A stretch of 64,000 nt of DNA from Amphirosellinia nigrospora (taxonomy: Eukaryota > Ascomycota > Sordariomycetes > Xylariales > Xylariaceae): assembly GCA_004123355.1 (NCBI GenBank), contig SCHM01000007.1:1240001-1304000 (forward strand), given 5' to 3'. Below are positions 36,989-51,936 of this stretch, piece after piece (the stretch's first letter is position 1; every line of letters begins with the position of its first letter). The notes beneath the pieces were generated by a model. That model did no database searches. It worked only from the letters and a program-made list of their open reading frames with translations, and was not told the DNA's origin. Both the position numbers and the translations under genes were made by a program.

Positions 36989-39900
36989 AATAATAAAAAT
37001 AGGATATAAAAAAAAAAGTCCTTTATAAGTAGTAAATACGCTTAAAAATTAAATCTTAATAGCTTTTTATAAAAAATATTTTATAATATTAATATTATTA
37101 TATTTATTTTATTTATTAATTATTTGTTTAATTAAAATAAATAAAGCTTAAAATAATTATTTATAAGCGTTTTATTTAAAAATATTTTTTAAAACTTAAT
37201 TTTCGAAAATATTATTTAAATTTAAACTTAAATAGTTTATTAATAAAGCTTTTAATTTTTGCTTAAAAACAATTATTTTAATAACTAATTAATTGTTTAG
37301 TTTTTATAAATATAATAAAATTAGCGTAAATAATATTTAACTTTAATTTATATAAATATTTTAATAATATTAAATTATTATTTAAATAGCTTTAATAATT
37401 TATTTAATAAGTTAAAAAAAATTAAATATCTTTAAAAAATATTACTTTTATTTAAAATTATTTAAGCTTTTAATATATTTTATATTAAAAAACTATTATT
37501 TTTAAAAAAAAAATATTAATAATATTATTATAGCAAAAAACCTATTAAAACTATAATAATTTTTAAAAATTAATATTTAAACTGCTTAATAAATAATAAA
37601 ATTTATAAAACTAAAAACTTAATATATATTAATTAAAAAATCTTTTTTTTAATATTATAATTATATTTAAAAAGTTATAAAATAAATAAAAATCTAAAAT
37701 ATATTTAAAACTAATATTATATTAAATAATAAAGCTATTATTAAATTTTTAATAAAAAATATTTTTTTATAAATAATTATTTCTAGATTTATTAATAGCT
37801 TTAAAAACTATAATTTATATTAAAAAGCTTTATTATAAAAAGCTATTAAAATTAAAACGCTAAAAAAACATTTTAAAGTTATTTAAAATATTTTAAAAAT
37901 AATTACTAATAAAGCTAAAATAAAAGCTAAATATATAAAATAATAAAAAATAAAAACGATTCGTAAAATTTTATATAAACTTTAAATATTTTTATTAAAT
38001 AAACTATTAAAATGATAATAATTTTGTTTTATTAAAATAAGTAACTTAATTGTTTTTATTAATTATTAAACTTTTATTTTTAATTATTTTTAATTTATTA
38101 TGTTAAAGTTGTTTTTTTAATTAATTTATTATAATATAATATATTTTATATAAAAATAAATATATTAAAAAAATTCGAACAAACTAATTAGCTATTAAAT
38201 ATTATAATTATTATTAAATAAAGTATATATTAAAAATTTTTTATATATATTAATTAAAATTAAATAAAAATTAACGAAATAATTTATATAATAATAACAA
38301 TAATAATAGCTATAACACTAGCTATATAAATAAATAAAAATATAAAAGTTATAACTTATATAACCGAAAAAGTTAATAAAAATATAATAAACTATTTTAA
38401 AGTAATTATTGTTTATAAAATTATTAAATTATTTATTAATTAAAAGCTTTAAAATTTTTAAAAAAATTAAAAAATTTATTTTTATTATAATAAAAAAGCT
38501 ATATATAGCTATAATATATATTAAAACAAAATAAATAGTAATAATAAAATAAAGTTATTTAACAATAAAAATACTATTAATATATAAGTTTATATTTATA
38601 AAGCTTTATTTTTAAAACGTTTAATTTAAATTAGTTTAATTAGATTATAACGTATTTATTAAAAAAATAAAAAAAAGTATTTATTTTATAAATGATATAT
38701 TTAATATATATAAAACGTTTAATATTTATAATAATTTAATTATAATAAAATTTTTTTGAAATGTTAAACTATTTATTATATAAAAATAATAAATAATAAT
38801 ATAACTTTAAAATAAAATTTATAAAATTTTATAGCTATATTTTAAATTATATTTAATATTATAATAAAACTAGCTATTAAAAAATATAAAGCTTTAAATA
38901 GCGTTTTAATTATAAATTTCATAAATAATAAAATAACTAAATGTATATTTAAACCGTATAAAATATAATTTAAACATATTATTATAGCTATTAAAAAATT
39001 AAAAACTAAAAATTTTTTTTTAATAAATTATAAAACTTTTTTATAATAAACTAAAATATTTTATTTTTATAAACTTTTTTTTAATAAGTCCGGATTTTAT
39101 TATACTTTTAAATATTTATTAATATAAATAATAAAAAACTAAAATATAGTAAAAATATATAAATAAAAACTATAATTTTAATAATAAAATATTAATTATT
39201 ATATTATTAAATATTCATAAAATAATTTTAGTTATTAAATTTATTATTAAAAAGTTATAATAAATATTATAAAAAAAACTTTAATTAAATAAATTAAAAA
39301 ATAATATTAATTTTATTTTTTTAACGTTATTAAAATTTAATATTTTAATTTATTATTATTTATTTAATAAAGTTTGCTATTTTATTAAATTTAAAGATAA
39401 ACTAAAAATTAATAAATTTATATATTAATATAAATAGTTATAAAATATTTATTTTATATAAAAATAATATTTATTAAAATAAAAAAATATTTTTTATTGC
39501 TAAAATTATTATAGCTTTATAATTTATATTATTTAATACTTAAAGCTTTTTTTTTAAAAAATTTAGCGCTAAAAAAATAGAAATATTAAAAAGCTAATAA
39601 TATTATTAAAAGTATTTATAAACTATTTTTTTATTAAAAAAATATTAATATTATAAAAAATATATAAAAATATATTAAAATGTAATATAAAAAATAATAA
39701 TAGCAATAAAAATTATATAAATATAAATATTTGAAATATAAATTTAAACTAAATTATTAGTTTTAATTTAGCTAAGTTATTAAATTAGCTAATATAAAAA
39801 TATTATTATTTTTTTGAATTATATTTAATGAAAATATATATTATATTTAAATATAATATATTTAAAGAAGTAAATATAAATAGTTTTAATACTTATTAAT

Positions 39901-42900
39901 TATATTTTTAATATATTATATATTGATTAGTTTGTAGTATTAAAAAAATAAATTATATAACGTATAAAAAAAAACTAAAGGTTAAATTTTTTACCGATTA
40001 AAAAATAATGTATTAATTAATTATTTAAAAAAAGAATATCCGATAATATAATATATAAATAAAAATTAATTATAAAACTATAATTTAGCTTTGTTAAAAA
40101 TAAATAATGAAATATTATGTATATATTCAATATATATAAAATATAGTATAATAAATATTAAAATATAATAAAGCTAACTAATTTTTTTATATATAAAAAA
40201 AACTAAAAAAAAAAAATATAAAATAAATTAATTAAACGATTTTAGTTATATTTAGATTTATATTAGTTAAATATTTTAATTAAATAATATATTAACGTAA
40301 ATATATTTAAATTTAGTATTATAAATAATAAAGTTTTTAAATTAAATAGTTATATTAGTTTTAGTTAATAAAAATAAAACGTTATAATATAAAATTATAA
40401 AAAAGCTTTAATTTATATTAAACTATAATAAAATAAAATAAAACCTTTTAAATATTAGTTTTTTTTATTTATAAATATATGAAAAACTAAACATTTTATA
40501 ATTACTTATATTATAAGTTTAATTAAAGTATAAATATTAATTAATTATAATATATTTAAATTATTATTATATATTATATTTAAAATATTTAGGTTTTTTA
40601 ATTACAGTTTATAAAAATATTATAAAATATTTAGTTAGCTATATATTTTATATTAAAATAATACAAATTATATTTAATTTTATATTTAATTTTTAACTTA
40701 AACTATTTTTATTGCTTTAGAAATTTTAAATATTTTTTTTATGCTATAAATATATTATAATATATTTAGCTTATATAAAATTAAAAAATAATTAAAATAA
40801 ATTAAATATTATTTTTTACTAAAAATATTATAATTAAAATAAAACTATTATTTAAAAAATATTTCGGATATAATAAATAAAAGTTTAAAATAGTTTATAA
40901 AATTTATAATAGCTATTAAAAAATAAAACTAAACGCTTTTAGAACTAATTAATACTACTAAATTAAAAAAAATAAAGAATTTATGAAAACTATAAACTTT
41001 ATAGATAATAAATAAAAATTGTTCTAAAATAGCTTAACTTTTAATATATTTTTAAAAAAATATATTATAATAAAATTTAATAAAATATTCGTTTTTAAAT
41101 TATTAAACTTATTAATAGCTATTATTATAAAAATATATATTATATTATAAATTAGCTTATCGAAATATATTCCGATATATTTATTTATAAAAAAAAATTA
41201 TATTTTTAATACTAAAAAAATACTTAAGCTTATATTATATAATCTTTTATTTATTTTAATAAAAAAAATTATAATATTTATAAAAAAAAACTATACGCTT
41301 TATAAATTTACCGAAAATATAAAAATATTTTAAGTTTAAAATACGTTTATTATTTATATAAATTTAAACTATTTTTTTTTTATTATTAAATATTAAAAAT
41401 ATTTATATAAAATAAATAAATACTACGGCTTTTTAACGTTATATCATCTATATTATAAGTTTAAAAATATAATAATTATTTAAATAATTTATTATATTAT
41501 AAAATATCGATAAAAAGTTAAAAAAATAAATTAAAAAATAAAATAAATAAATATTAGCAAATATTACATATATATTTATAAAACAAAAACGTTTATTAAT
41601 AAATTATATAAAAATATATTTAGCGTTTAAACTAATAAACTATAAATTAGGTAGATAATTTTAAACAAAAATATAAAGTTTAATATAACGTTTTATTTAA
41701 TAACGCTAATAATATTAATTTTATTTTAAATTTATTGCCATATTTTTTAATAATAATTTAATATTAAGTAATATATTAAAAAAAGTTTGTATATTTTTTT
41801 AATATTTAAATATATAAAATATTTATATAAGTTAAAAAATCTAATAATTAAAAAAAAAGCTAAAATATATAATTTATTATATAAAGCTAAAAACTTTAAA
41901 ATATAAAGTAGTTAATTAAATATTATTTTAAAAACTGCTAAAATAATATTTTATATAAAAAAAGTATTAAATATATTATAATAAATATATAATTTATTAG
42001 GTTATTATTACGCTTTAATTATTTTAAAAAAAATAAACTAATTAATATATTAATTTATATAGCTATAAATTACTAAATTATATAAAATATTTATAATATA
42101 TTTATTTTAATTTTAGAAAAAGAATTACGCCCGATTATTTTATTATTATTTACGAACTATTAAATTAAATATATAAATTTTATTAGTTTTTTTAATATTT
42201 TATAAAAAATTAATATATTTATTATATAAAATTTATTTTAATTAATATAATTAATATTATTTTACGATTAATTATATAGCTAAATAATTTTATTAAATAA
42301 AACGTTAAATTAATAAAATAAATATGTTATTATTAGTATTATACTGATTTAAAAGCGCTGTTTTTTTATAAAGCTTTTAAAATCGTATAAAAATAAAAAA
42401 TAAAAATAATTAACGTTTTATTAGTTTTATATAAATATCGGACTAATATTTAATAAAGTAGTATAAATAATATTTAATAAAATAATAATTTATTTAATAG
42501 CTTAAATAAATAATTAAAATATAAAATAATAAATTATTAAATATAAAATTTTGTTATTCATAAAATATTTAAACTTTATATATAAAAATATTAAATATAG
42601 CTTTATTAAATATTATATAAATATTATTATAAAGAATATTAATAAATATATTTATTGTTTAATATTATTAACTAAAAACTATTTTAATTATAAATAAGTT
42701 TAAATTATTAAATAATAAATTATAATATTTAATAATTCGATATATTAGCTAGCTTTAATATTAATTTTAAAAAATTAATATATATAAAATATTTAAGCAA
42801 AAAATAAGCTTTTTATAATTATAAGTTATAGCATAAGATCGAAAATTTAGTTTTTATTTATTAAAACGGAAAATAGTTAAATTAAAATTTAAATAAAAAA

Positions 42901-43154
42901 AACTATTTAAGCTTATGTTATAAAAAAAAAAAAGAGTTATATATTAAAAATCTAAATAAATTAAAGGTTACAAAAAAACTAAGTTTGTAAAAATTTATTA
43001 AAATTATTATATTAAAAAATAGTTATTTATAAATAAAAAAAATAAAAATATCTATTATTTTTAAAATAATTATATATATAATTTAAATAGATTTAGATCT
43101 AAATATTTAAATATTTAAAAAACCGCAAAGGCGCGCTAATATTTACTTTGGATT

Positions 43155-43284
43155 AAATAGGCGTTAGCTTAATAATAGCTATTAATAGCTAGCAAAGCTA
43201 GCTATAGCTAGGTATATTTAATAGGATAAACAAGTATTATATACTTTTAATATAATAACTATTTTTCTTTTGCTTTTTTTTTTT
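43155..43284 (+). repeat. R element right terminal repeat, RIP-mutated
   Basis: Begins AAATAGGCGTTAGC and ends in a T run; otherwise as the left repeat. The two repeats carry different sets of RIP changes, so they were mutated after insertion. Confidence 0.85.
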
Positions 43285-44608
43285 ATATAAAAATTAGTAT
43301 ATAAATAAATCGGCTAAACTTTTTAATAATTAATATAAAAAAGCTATTTTAATATTATATAATTTTTTATTTAATATATTAAATAAAATGTTATTTTATT
43401 TAAATTATTTAAAATTATAATAAATTAAAAAATAAATAATAATAAAATTATTAGTTTAATATATATATTTAAATAATATTTTAATTAATTAGAAATATAA
43501 TTAAAGTTATATAAAAATAAATTTATTTTTTAAAACTTTTTTTATATATTTTTAATATTATTATTTTATTAAAAGTATAAAAAAACGCTATTAAAAAATT
43601 TTTTTATAATATATATAATATATAATTATTAAATATTCGATTTGTTTTTTATATAATTGTTTTAAAAAATTAAAATAATTAATATTTAATAATTAAACTA
43701 ATAAAGAAATATAAAAGTATATAAAAATAATAATATTATTTTCTTTATAATAAAATTTAAATATAATTAAATAATAGCTTTTATAATTATTAAAAACCAA
43801 AAAATAATAAGCTTTTTTATATAATATTTTATATTTTATTAAATGTTTAATTTAATTTAAATTTTTTTTATTTATTATTTAATTATTTTTTATAGTTTAA
43901 CTTTTTAATTATTAATAAATTTATATTTTTTATTAAAAAATAAATAATTACGTTTTATTAAAATAATATGAAATAAAATAATATAACTATATAATAAATT
44001 ATTTAAATAATAATTAATTATTTTAATTATTATATATACTTATCATATAATTAAATTAACTATAATTTATTTATAATAAATTTAATTTTATTAAAATTAT
44101 AACTTTTTTTTTTATAAATTTATTATTTTTTATTATTTTTTATATTAAAATAAACTAAATAATATTTAATCGGATTTTTATTTAATATTTATTAATAATT
44201 AATTTAATAATTAAAATATATTTTAAAGTTTAATTAATATTATATAAAATTATTTAGTTTTTTTTAATAAAATATTTTTATAAAATTAAAATAATTAGTT
44301 AATTATATTTCGAATATTATTATATTAAAAAAAAATAATCGTATAATAAATTAATTATATATTATATAATTAAGTTTTTTTGTTTATAATTAATTAAAAT
44401 TTTAAAATTATATTTTATTTTAACGTTATATTATTTATATAATATATTAAAATTATAAAAAGATTTTTTAATAGCGTTTTTTTTATTTTAATAAAATACT
44501 AATATTAAAAATATATAAAAATTTTTTCGAAAATAAGTTTATTTTTATAATTTTAATTATATTATTAATAATTAAAATATTATCCGGATATATTATATAT
44601 TAACCCGA

Positions 44609-44817
44609 TAAAAAAGACTTTTAATAAGGTACAATTATAATATTTAAAGATAAAGAACTCTAAATATAATCTTATAAGCGCGGCTATAAACTGCTTTTAT
44701 AGGTTTTATATAGCAGCTAGTTAGCTAGCAGGCCTAACGGCTTGCTAGCGCCTTACGTATAACTATATACGAAAGGTAGCAGTTTAAGCTTGCGACTCCA
44801 TTTAAAGATCTATATTA
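44609..44817 (+). repeat. Family C left LTR (209 bp)
   Basis: Less mutated in its middle (44680-44800), with CTTATAAGCGCGGCTATAA, a candidate TATA region, and a hairpin around 44724-44746 (GCAGGCC, TAAC, GGCTTGC). It is followed by AATGCTAGGCGTAT, the expected primer-site position if transcription is rightward. Confidence 0.8.
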
Positions 44818-45518
44818 AATGCTAGGCGTATAAAAAAAAAACTATTGCTTTTAATATTTTTTTTTGCGTGCTAGTTTATTTAATTATTTGTTTAAATATA
44901 TAAATTTAAAGTTTTTTTAATTATAGTTTTTTCATTTATTTATTTATTTTTCAAGGTTTATTTTTGTTTCGCTTAATAAATAGCGAAATATTAATATTTT
45001 TAACTTTATTTTTTATATAAAAGTTAAAGCGATTACCGCTACGTTTTTAGTATTTTTTTACTAGATTTTTATTATATTATAATTAATTTTTAGTTATTTA
45101 ATAATTATGTTTACAGTTTTATTTTTTATTTAATTAAATAATTAAAGCTATTTTTACATTAATTAAGTTATAGTTAAAAATTACTTTATTTTATAGTAAT
45201 TATTATTATTATTAAAACTATTTTTAAGTTTTATAAGTCCTAGCAGTAATATAAACGCTCGAATAAATTAGCTTTATTAAAAGTTAATTATAAATGTTTT
45301 ATAAAAATAACCGGGTAAATATAATATTTAAAAAAAAAGTTTGATTTATATATAAATAGTTTTACGCGTTATTTTATAGTTTAAAATCTTAATTTTATTA
45401 CGAATGTTTTTAAATAGTTTATTAAGTAAATTATAGCTAAAATATAATTAAAAGTAAACTTTATTATTAAGTTTAAATTTAAAATATTAGTATTATTAAT
45501 TGTAGTAATATTTATTAT

Positions 45519-45650
45519 AGAAAGAAGGAGCGAGGGAGAAGTGGAAGTTGTATTGAAGGTGCGTAGCACCTGTTTGTCCTGTCTAGATATGCCTGGCTGC
45601 AGCTGGCGCCGCCAGCTGTCAACAGCTGTAGACGGGCCGACGGCCCATCT
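45519..45650 (-). mobile_element. Solo 132-bp R-family terminal repeat, inverted, not RIP-mutated
   Basis: Reverse complement of the R unit, exactly 132 bp, with a perfect 5-bp duplication ATTAT (45514-45518, 45651-45655). It is about seven differences from the copy at 16774. One difference turns the loop of the central hairpin into a 9-bp stem around a single base (CAGCTGGCG and CGCCAGCTG), so base pairing is kept. The two overlapping short open frames here (45381-45569 minus, 45541-45750 plus) exist only because the island is unmutated. Confidence 0.9.
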
Positions 45651-48600
45651 ATTATATATAATAATAAGTTTATTATTAGTTAATATTTTTCCGGAAATAA
45701 TTATAAAAATATTTTATATTTTTAAAACGTTTAATATTAATATTTTTTAAGATTTTTAGTACGCTAAATAGCTTAAAACTAAATAATTATTTATAAAAGT
45801 TAATTATATTTTTTAAATAAGCTATATTTAAATTTTATTATAGAAAAAATATAATATTAAACTAATAAACGTTTAAATTTATAAAATAATAATATTTAAT
45901 TATAATTTTAACCGTTTAATTTTTTTATTTAAATAGTTTATTAGCTTAAAAATAATATATTATAGTTATTAATAGTTAAATATTTAATGTTTTTTATATT
46001 TTTTTTAAAAGTTTAATATAAATTTTTTATTTCGATTAAAATAATAGCTTTAAATATTTTTAGTCCAAAATAATAATTAATATTTTAGCGTAACGCTTTA
46101 TTTTTTAGCTATATATTTTTTATTTCTAAAAATTAATAAAATATATTTAAATATAAAATATAAACTTTTTATTAATAATTGTTTATTTATTTTATTTATA
46201 TTATAGCTATAATAATATTTAATATATTTTTTAATAACATATATTTATATTAAAATAATATTTATTATTATATATAAAAAATATAAATTCTTTAATTATA
46301 TTATATAGAATATAAAAATATATATTTTATTATAGTTATTATAAAAATTATCATATATTTTAAAAAAATAGCTAAGCTTAGAAAAATTTAATGTTTTTAT
46401 TAGGTTTTTTAATATTTTAAAAGATTTTAGCAAATTTAAGATTATTTTTATAAGCTTATTTAAATTTTATAGTTATTTTGTTATTTATAATAACTTTAAT
46501 TATATTTAAATATTTAAATAATAAAATTATTAGTTCGGGTTAGCTTTTATTTTAGTTATATATATTTATTATTTTTTAAACGATTAAATATATTTAATAT
46601 AAATTAAAATATTTTAAAATAATAAACTTATAATTTATATTATAATAATAATATAATAAGTTAATTAGTCGAATATTTGCGCGATTAATAGCTAAAATAT
46701 TTAGTTTAGTTTAATTTATAATGTTTTTTATTAAAAATAATTTATTAAAACTATTATTTTTCAGTTTAATTTAATTATTATTTATAATTTTTTTACTAAT
46801 TAAACTAAATAAGTTATTTTTAACTTTAATAGATTATATTTTGTTTTTATATTTAAAAATAATAGCTAAAATATAACTAGTTATATTATAATATTTAGGA
46901 TTTTATTACTTAATATTTATTTATTTAAATTTAAATAAATATTATTATATTAAATTTACGTTTTACGAACGTATTATTTAAAAGTATAAAATATATAGGG
47001 TTATAATAAAATAATATTATTTTTTTATAAATTATGTTTTTATTATTCGAACAACGCGATTTTAACTAGTATTAAATTGTAATATTTTGTTTAATAGTAG
47101 TTTTATGTTTTTTAGGAATATTTATTATTATTTGTTTTTTTTTATTTTTTACTAGTAATACTATTTTCGTTTTTAAAAAGTTTTTCTATTTAAGCAAAAT
47201 ATAAAATTAGTTTTTTTTTTAAAAAACTAGCAGCGCTAATATATTATTTAAAAGTTTTTAATTATTATAAAAATATTAGATTTTTAAATATTATTAATCG
47301 GTTTTTAATTATAGTTATATTAAGCGTGTTTATATGAAAGCTTAATAGTTTAACTAATAATATCCGATAAATAATTTTTAAACGATATTAAAATTCTTTT
47401 TTTTTAAAATAATAAAATAATTATATATAGATATTTTTATATTTTTAGTTATATCCGAAATATTATAATATTATTAATAAAAGTTTTATAATAATATTTA
47501 TAATTAACTAGTAGTTTATTTATAAACTATTATATATACGTTAATAAATTATAGAATTTTATTCGCGCTATAATTAATTGTTTTAAGTTACGTTCGCTAA
47601 TTATTATAAATCGGTTATAAAAATTTAAATATATTTTAAATTAGTAAAAAATCTAATAATATTAATAATTATTATAAATTTTTTACTTTTTAATAAACTA
47701 ATAATATTAGCTTATAATAAGAATAAATAAATAATAAAAATTATAATTCGGTTAAAAGCTTTTAAGTTCATTATAATTTAGCTTTTATTTTTATTATACG
47801 CGGATTATTATATAATAATAATAAATAAGCAAAAAATATAAGTTTATTAATTTATTTTTTTATTTTTTTATATAGTTTATTATATATTTTATTTAATAAA
47901 TTTTAATTTTAATTATTTAATAAATATAATTTAATATTAATTTAATATTTTGTTAACTTTTTATTAACGGAATTTTTATTTATTAATTTTAAATATATTA
48001 ATTATACTTTTATTTTTTATATTATATATTAAAATAATTTTATAAAGTTTATTAGCTAATAAAATATTTATATATATATATTATACGCTTTTTTTAGTTA
48101 TTTGTTCCGGTATATTAGTTAGCTTTTTAATATTAAAAATCGAATATATTTTAATTTCAGCTTTAATTTAAATATAATAAATACTATAAAAATAAGCTTA
48201 ATTAACGCGTTAAATAGTTCTAGATTTTAACGGGCATTATATATATAAATTTATTAGATCGAATATATAATTAAATATATTAATTAAATTAACTAAAAGA
48301 TTTTACGTTATAATATTAAATATAGCATTTAAAAGTAGCGTTTTTAACGTAAATATTTTAAAATAATTAATATATATTAATTAAATTATTTATAGTTTAA
48401 TTATTATCGCTAATATTATATCGGTTAAAACTATAGTTATTATTAACGTTATATTAATTTATATTTAACAGTATTATATATCTAACTAAGTATTTATTAA
48501 TAAATATATTATTAGCTAATTTATTATATATAGCTTTTATTATAGCTATTATTATATAAGTTTTTATTATGCTTTTTAGAATATAGCTATAACCTGCTAT

Positions 48601-49791
48601 TTTTATTTTCGCAAATATAGCTTATTTTAATACTTTTTTTAATATTACTATATAGTCGGTTATATTTTTTATTAATATAATATATAAAGTTTTTATATTA
48701 ACTATAATATATATAATATTAAATTTATTACTATAAAACAAAAGTTGCGATTAATAAATAATAGTTTATAATTAATTTATATATATACTGCTTTTTTTTT
48801 TTTAAAATATTAACTATTTTATATTTATTATTTATTATTATATTTATAACTTTAGCTTTAAGCTTTAAATTTTAATATAAAATTATTAAACTAAATAAAA
48901 TTATACTATAATTTAAATATTTAATCGTAGCTTTATAAAGCAATAAAAATTATTATTAATTAAAAAGTTAAGTTTTAGTTTATTGTTAATTATTTATTTT
49001 TAATAAAATAGATTTTAACTTTTCTTTTTACGTTTATTTTTTAGCAAAAAAATTAAATTTAGCCTATTTTTTATTTATATTTTTATTTTCGCTAGTTCTT
49101 TAAAACTATTTAACGAAAAATTATCATATAAATTAAACATTTTAAAAATAAACAACTAATAATAATATATTTAATATTTAATATATTATTTTAAAATTAT
49201 TATTTTTAAATAAAAATAAATATAGCTTAAAAATAAAATATTATTTTATATTTACTTTAAATATATTAAAAACAAATATATCTTTGATTAATATTTTAGT
49301 TTTCGTTAGTTTCGATTTATTTATTTGCTTTTTTATTTATATTTTTAATATAAATTTATTTAATTAGCAATATAATTTATAATAATACTTTTTTAAGCTT
49401 ATTTATAATAAATAATATATTTAAAAAAATAATTATAAAAAAAATTCTATTATAATTTTAAATATGTTTAATTAAATTAATAAAAGATTTTATTATAAAG
49501 TTTTTTAATAATAATATTAATATAGCATATATACTAAAATTTAAGTTTATTTATAATATTCTTAAATTATTTATTATATTAATAATATATTAGCTTTAAA
49601 TTTAATATATGAAACAATAAATCTTTATTTTTAATATTTTTATTGCTACTACTGTGTAAACTATTTTCGGGGGCTATTTTATTGCTATTATTATTATTTA
49701 AAAGTTTAAAAAAGTATATATAATTTTAACGGTTGTTTTTTTTTATTATATTATAACGTTTAATATTTTTATTATTATCGGGTTATTATTT

Positions 49792-49845
49792 ATTATTTCG
49801 TTAATTATTATTTCGTTAATTATTTTATTAATTATTTCGTTAATT
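49792..49845. repeat. Short tandem repeat ATTATTTCGTTAATT in family C
   Basis: Two 15-bp units followed by two 12-bp variants, retaining the TTCGTTAA core. It lies in the internal region of element C; no function is evident. Confidence 0.75.
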
Positions 49846-51936
49846 ATTACTTTTATTATTATGTTTATTATTATATTAGTTATTATTACGGTTTTTTTTA
49901 TTATTACCGCAAAAATAAATATATTTATTATAATTATAGCCGTATAACTAGTTTTCGAAATAAATATAATACGTTGTTATTTAATATATTATATTTTATT
50001 TAATTATTATATATAATATTTTTTAAGTTATTAAATTTTAAATATAATAATTTATTAATATAATAAAAATTATCAAAAGCGCAATTATTAAATACTTCGC
50101 GCGCTATATTGTTTAAGTCTTTTTTAGTTTTTTCGATAAAATATATATATTTTTAAAAGTTTAATTTTATAAAATAATTATATAAATTATTTAACTTTTA
50201 AAAACATATTATATATTTAAGTTATAATATTTTTTTAATTAAAGTTATTTTATATAAATATTTTTATAGTTTTTATATATTATAGTTTATATTAAATAAA
50301 CTATAATAATTTATATTAATTATATTTTATATTTTTAAATATAAATATTATTTGTTTAAATCGCTAAATAGTTAAACTTATATTAAAAATAAATTAAATT
50401 TAAAAATTTTTACACAATTTTTTTAATCCTTTATTTCATAACTTATAATAATATTTTAAAATTATTTTGTTATTTTATTAAAATATAATAAAACTAGTAA
50501 ATAATATTTAAAATATACTTAAAAGTTATATTTTATATAAAATACTCAAATAAAGATTTTTTAAGAATAATTTAATACGATCGGAAAAAAAATAAACATT
50601 AGTAAAAATTAAATTTTTTCTATTAATAATTATACTAATACTATTAGAATTATCGTATTTAAAATCAAATAAACTAATATTTTTACGTTTAATTTTATAT
50701 AATCTACTATTAATAATAATTAATTTTAATATTTATTTATAACTAAAGTTAAATATAAATTTTTTTAAAGCTATTATTGTTACTATTATTATTATTAAAA
50801 TATAATAGGTTTAAAAAATCTAGGTTACTTAAAAACATTTATTATACGTACCCGCTTAGGCGTTTTAAATATTATAGTTGCTTTTTTTTAAATACTTTCT
50901 TATTTTTATTTTATTAAGTATTTTTATATTCTAAAAAGCACGCTAATTAAATATAATATCAAATAAAGCATTAATAAAAATACTTTAAATAATTCGTTAA
51001 AAATTAAAAATATTTAAATAACGTTACTAATAAATTGCGCAGCTTTTTTAATATTTTTAATTTTTTATTAATAATATATAAACTATTATTAATTTTACTT
51101 TTTAAATATTTTATTAATTTTTTATTATTTATAAACTTTTTAAATTAATTAAACTAAGCTATTTTAAAGTTTTTATTTTATTTTATTAACTAATGTTATT
51201 AAATAAAATTTTTTTAAGTTAGCTATTTTAAACTTTTTTAAAATTATTTAAATAAATATTAAAATAAATAAAAAATTTAATTACTTTAAAAATATAATAA
51301 TAACTAATATTTTAATACTTTAATCGTAAATAATTATAAAATAAAGTAACTAAAAATAAATACTAAATTTAATAAAATATACGATTTTAAACAGTTTATT
51401 TAAACTTTATTAATTTATAAATATAAATATAATATAATTAAAATTAATAAAGCTCGAAATTTTAAATAGCTTATTCGAACTTAATTAATTTTTAAATAAA
51501 ATAAAAAATAAAAAATCTTAATATATACTTAAATTTAATATTAATAAAAAAACTATAACGTTTATATATTATTTAGTTAAATATTTAAATTTGCTTCGCG
51601 AATAATATTAATATTAGCTAAACAATTATAAATAAAAATTATAAGAGCATTAAATACTTATTACTATTAAACTTTTATAAAAAATAATAAATAGGATAAA
51701 ATAAATAATAAATAAAAAAAACTAAAATAAATCTTAGTAAACTTGCCTATAATAAATAATATTTGCTTATTAAAATAAAAACTAAAAGCTATTAGCAGTT
51801 ATTATTATATAACGATATAATTACGTAAAAAATACTAGCAAAATAAAAAAAGCTTTTTAACTTTAAAAAAATAATATTATAAAAATAATTAAAATAATAA
51901 TAATAGTTTTTATAATAAAATAATAAAAGTACTACT

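Larger units (their letters stand above)
36858..43284 (+). mobile_element. Full-length R element (6.4 kb), RIP-mutated
   Basis: Bounded by two direct 130-131-bp copies of the R unit (36858-36988, 43155-43284). The F right arm near 52330 shows the uninterrupted target, and the flanks continue F on either side. The internal 6.2 kb matches R2 (33650-35727, 55529-56454) on the left and 1991-2200 on the right, confirming that the unit recurs at the ends of a defined body. It is therefore an LTR-type retrotransposon by architecture. No gag-pol frame or clear polypurine tract can be read; the sequence before the right repeat is AATATTTACTTTGGATT, less mutated as AATGTTTACCCCGGACT in the copy at 1991. 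Orientation as a gene unit is not established. Confidence 0.75.

Noticed and set aside
45381-45750. Two overlapping short open frames (45381-45569 minus, 45541-45750 plus)
   Set aside because: Both run through the inverted R solo unit and its target duplication into degraded DNA on either side. Residue content is low-complexity (N, I, L, T) and there is no conserved domain.
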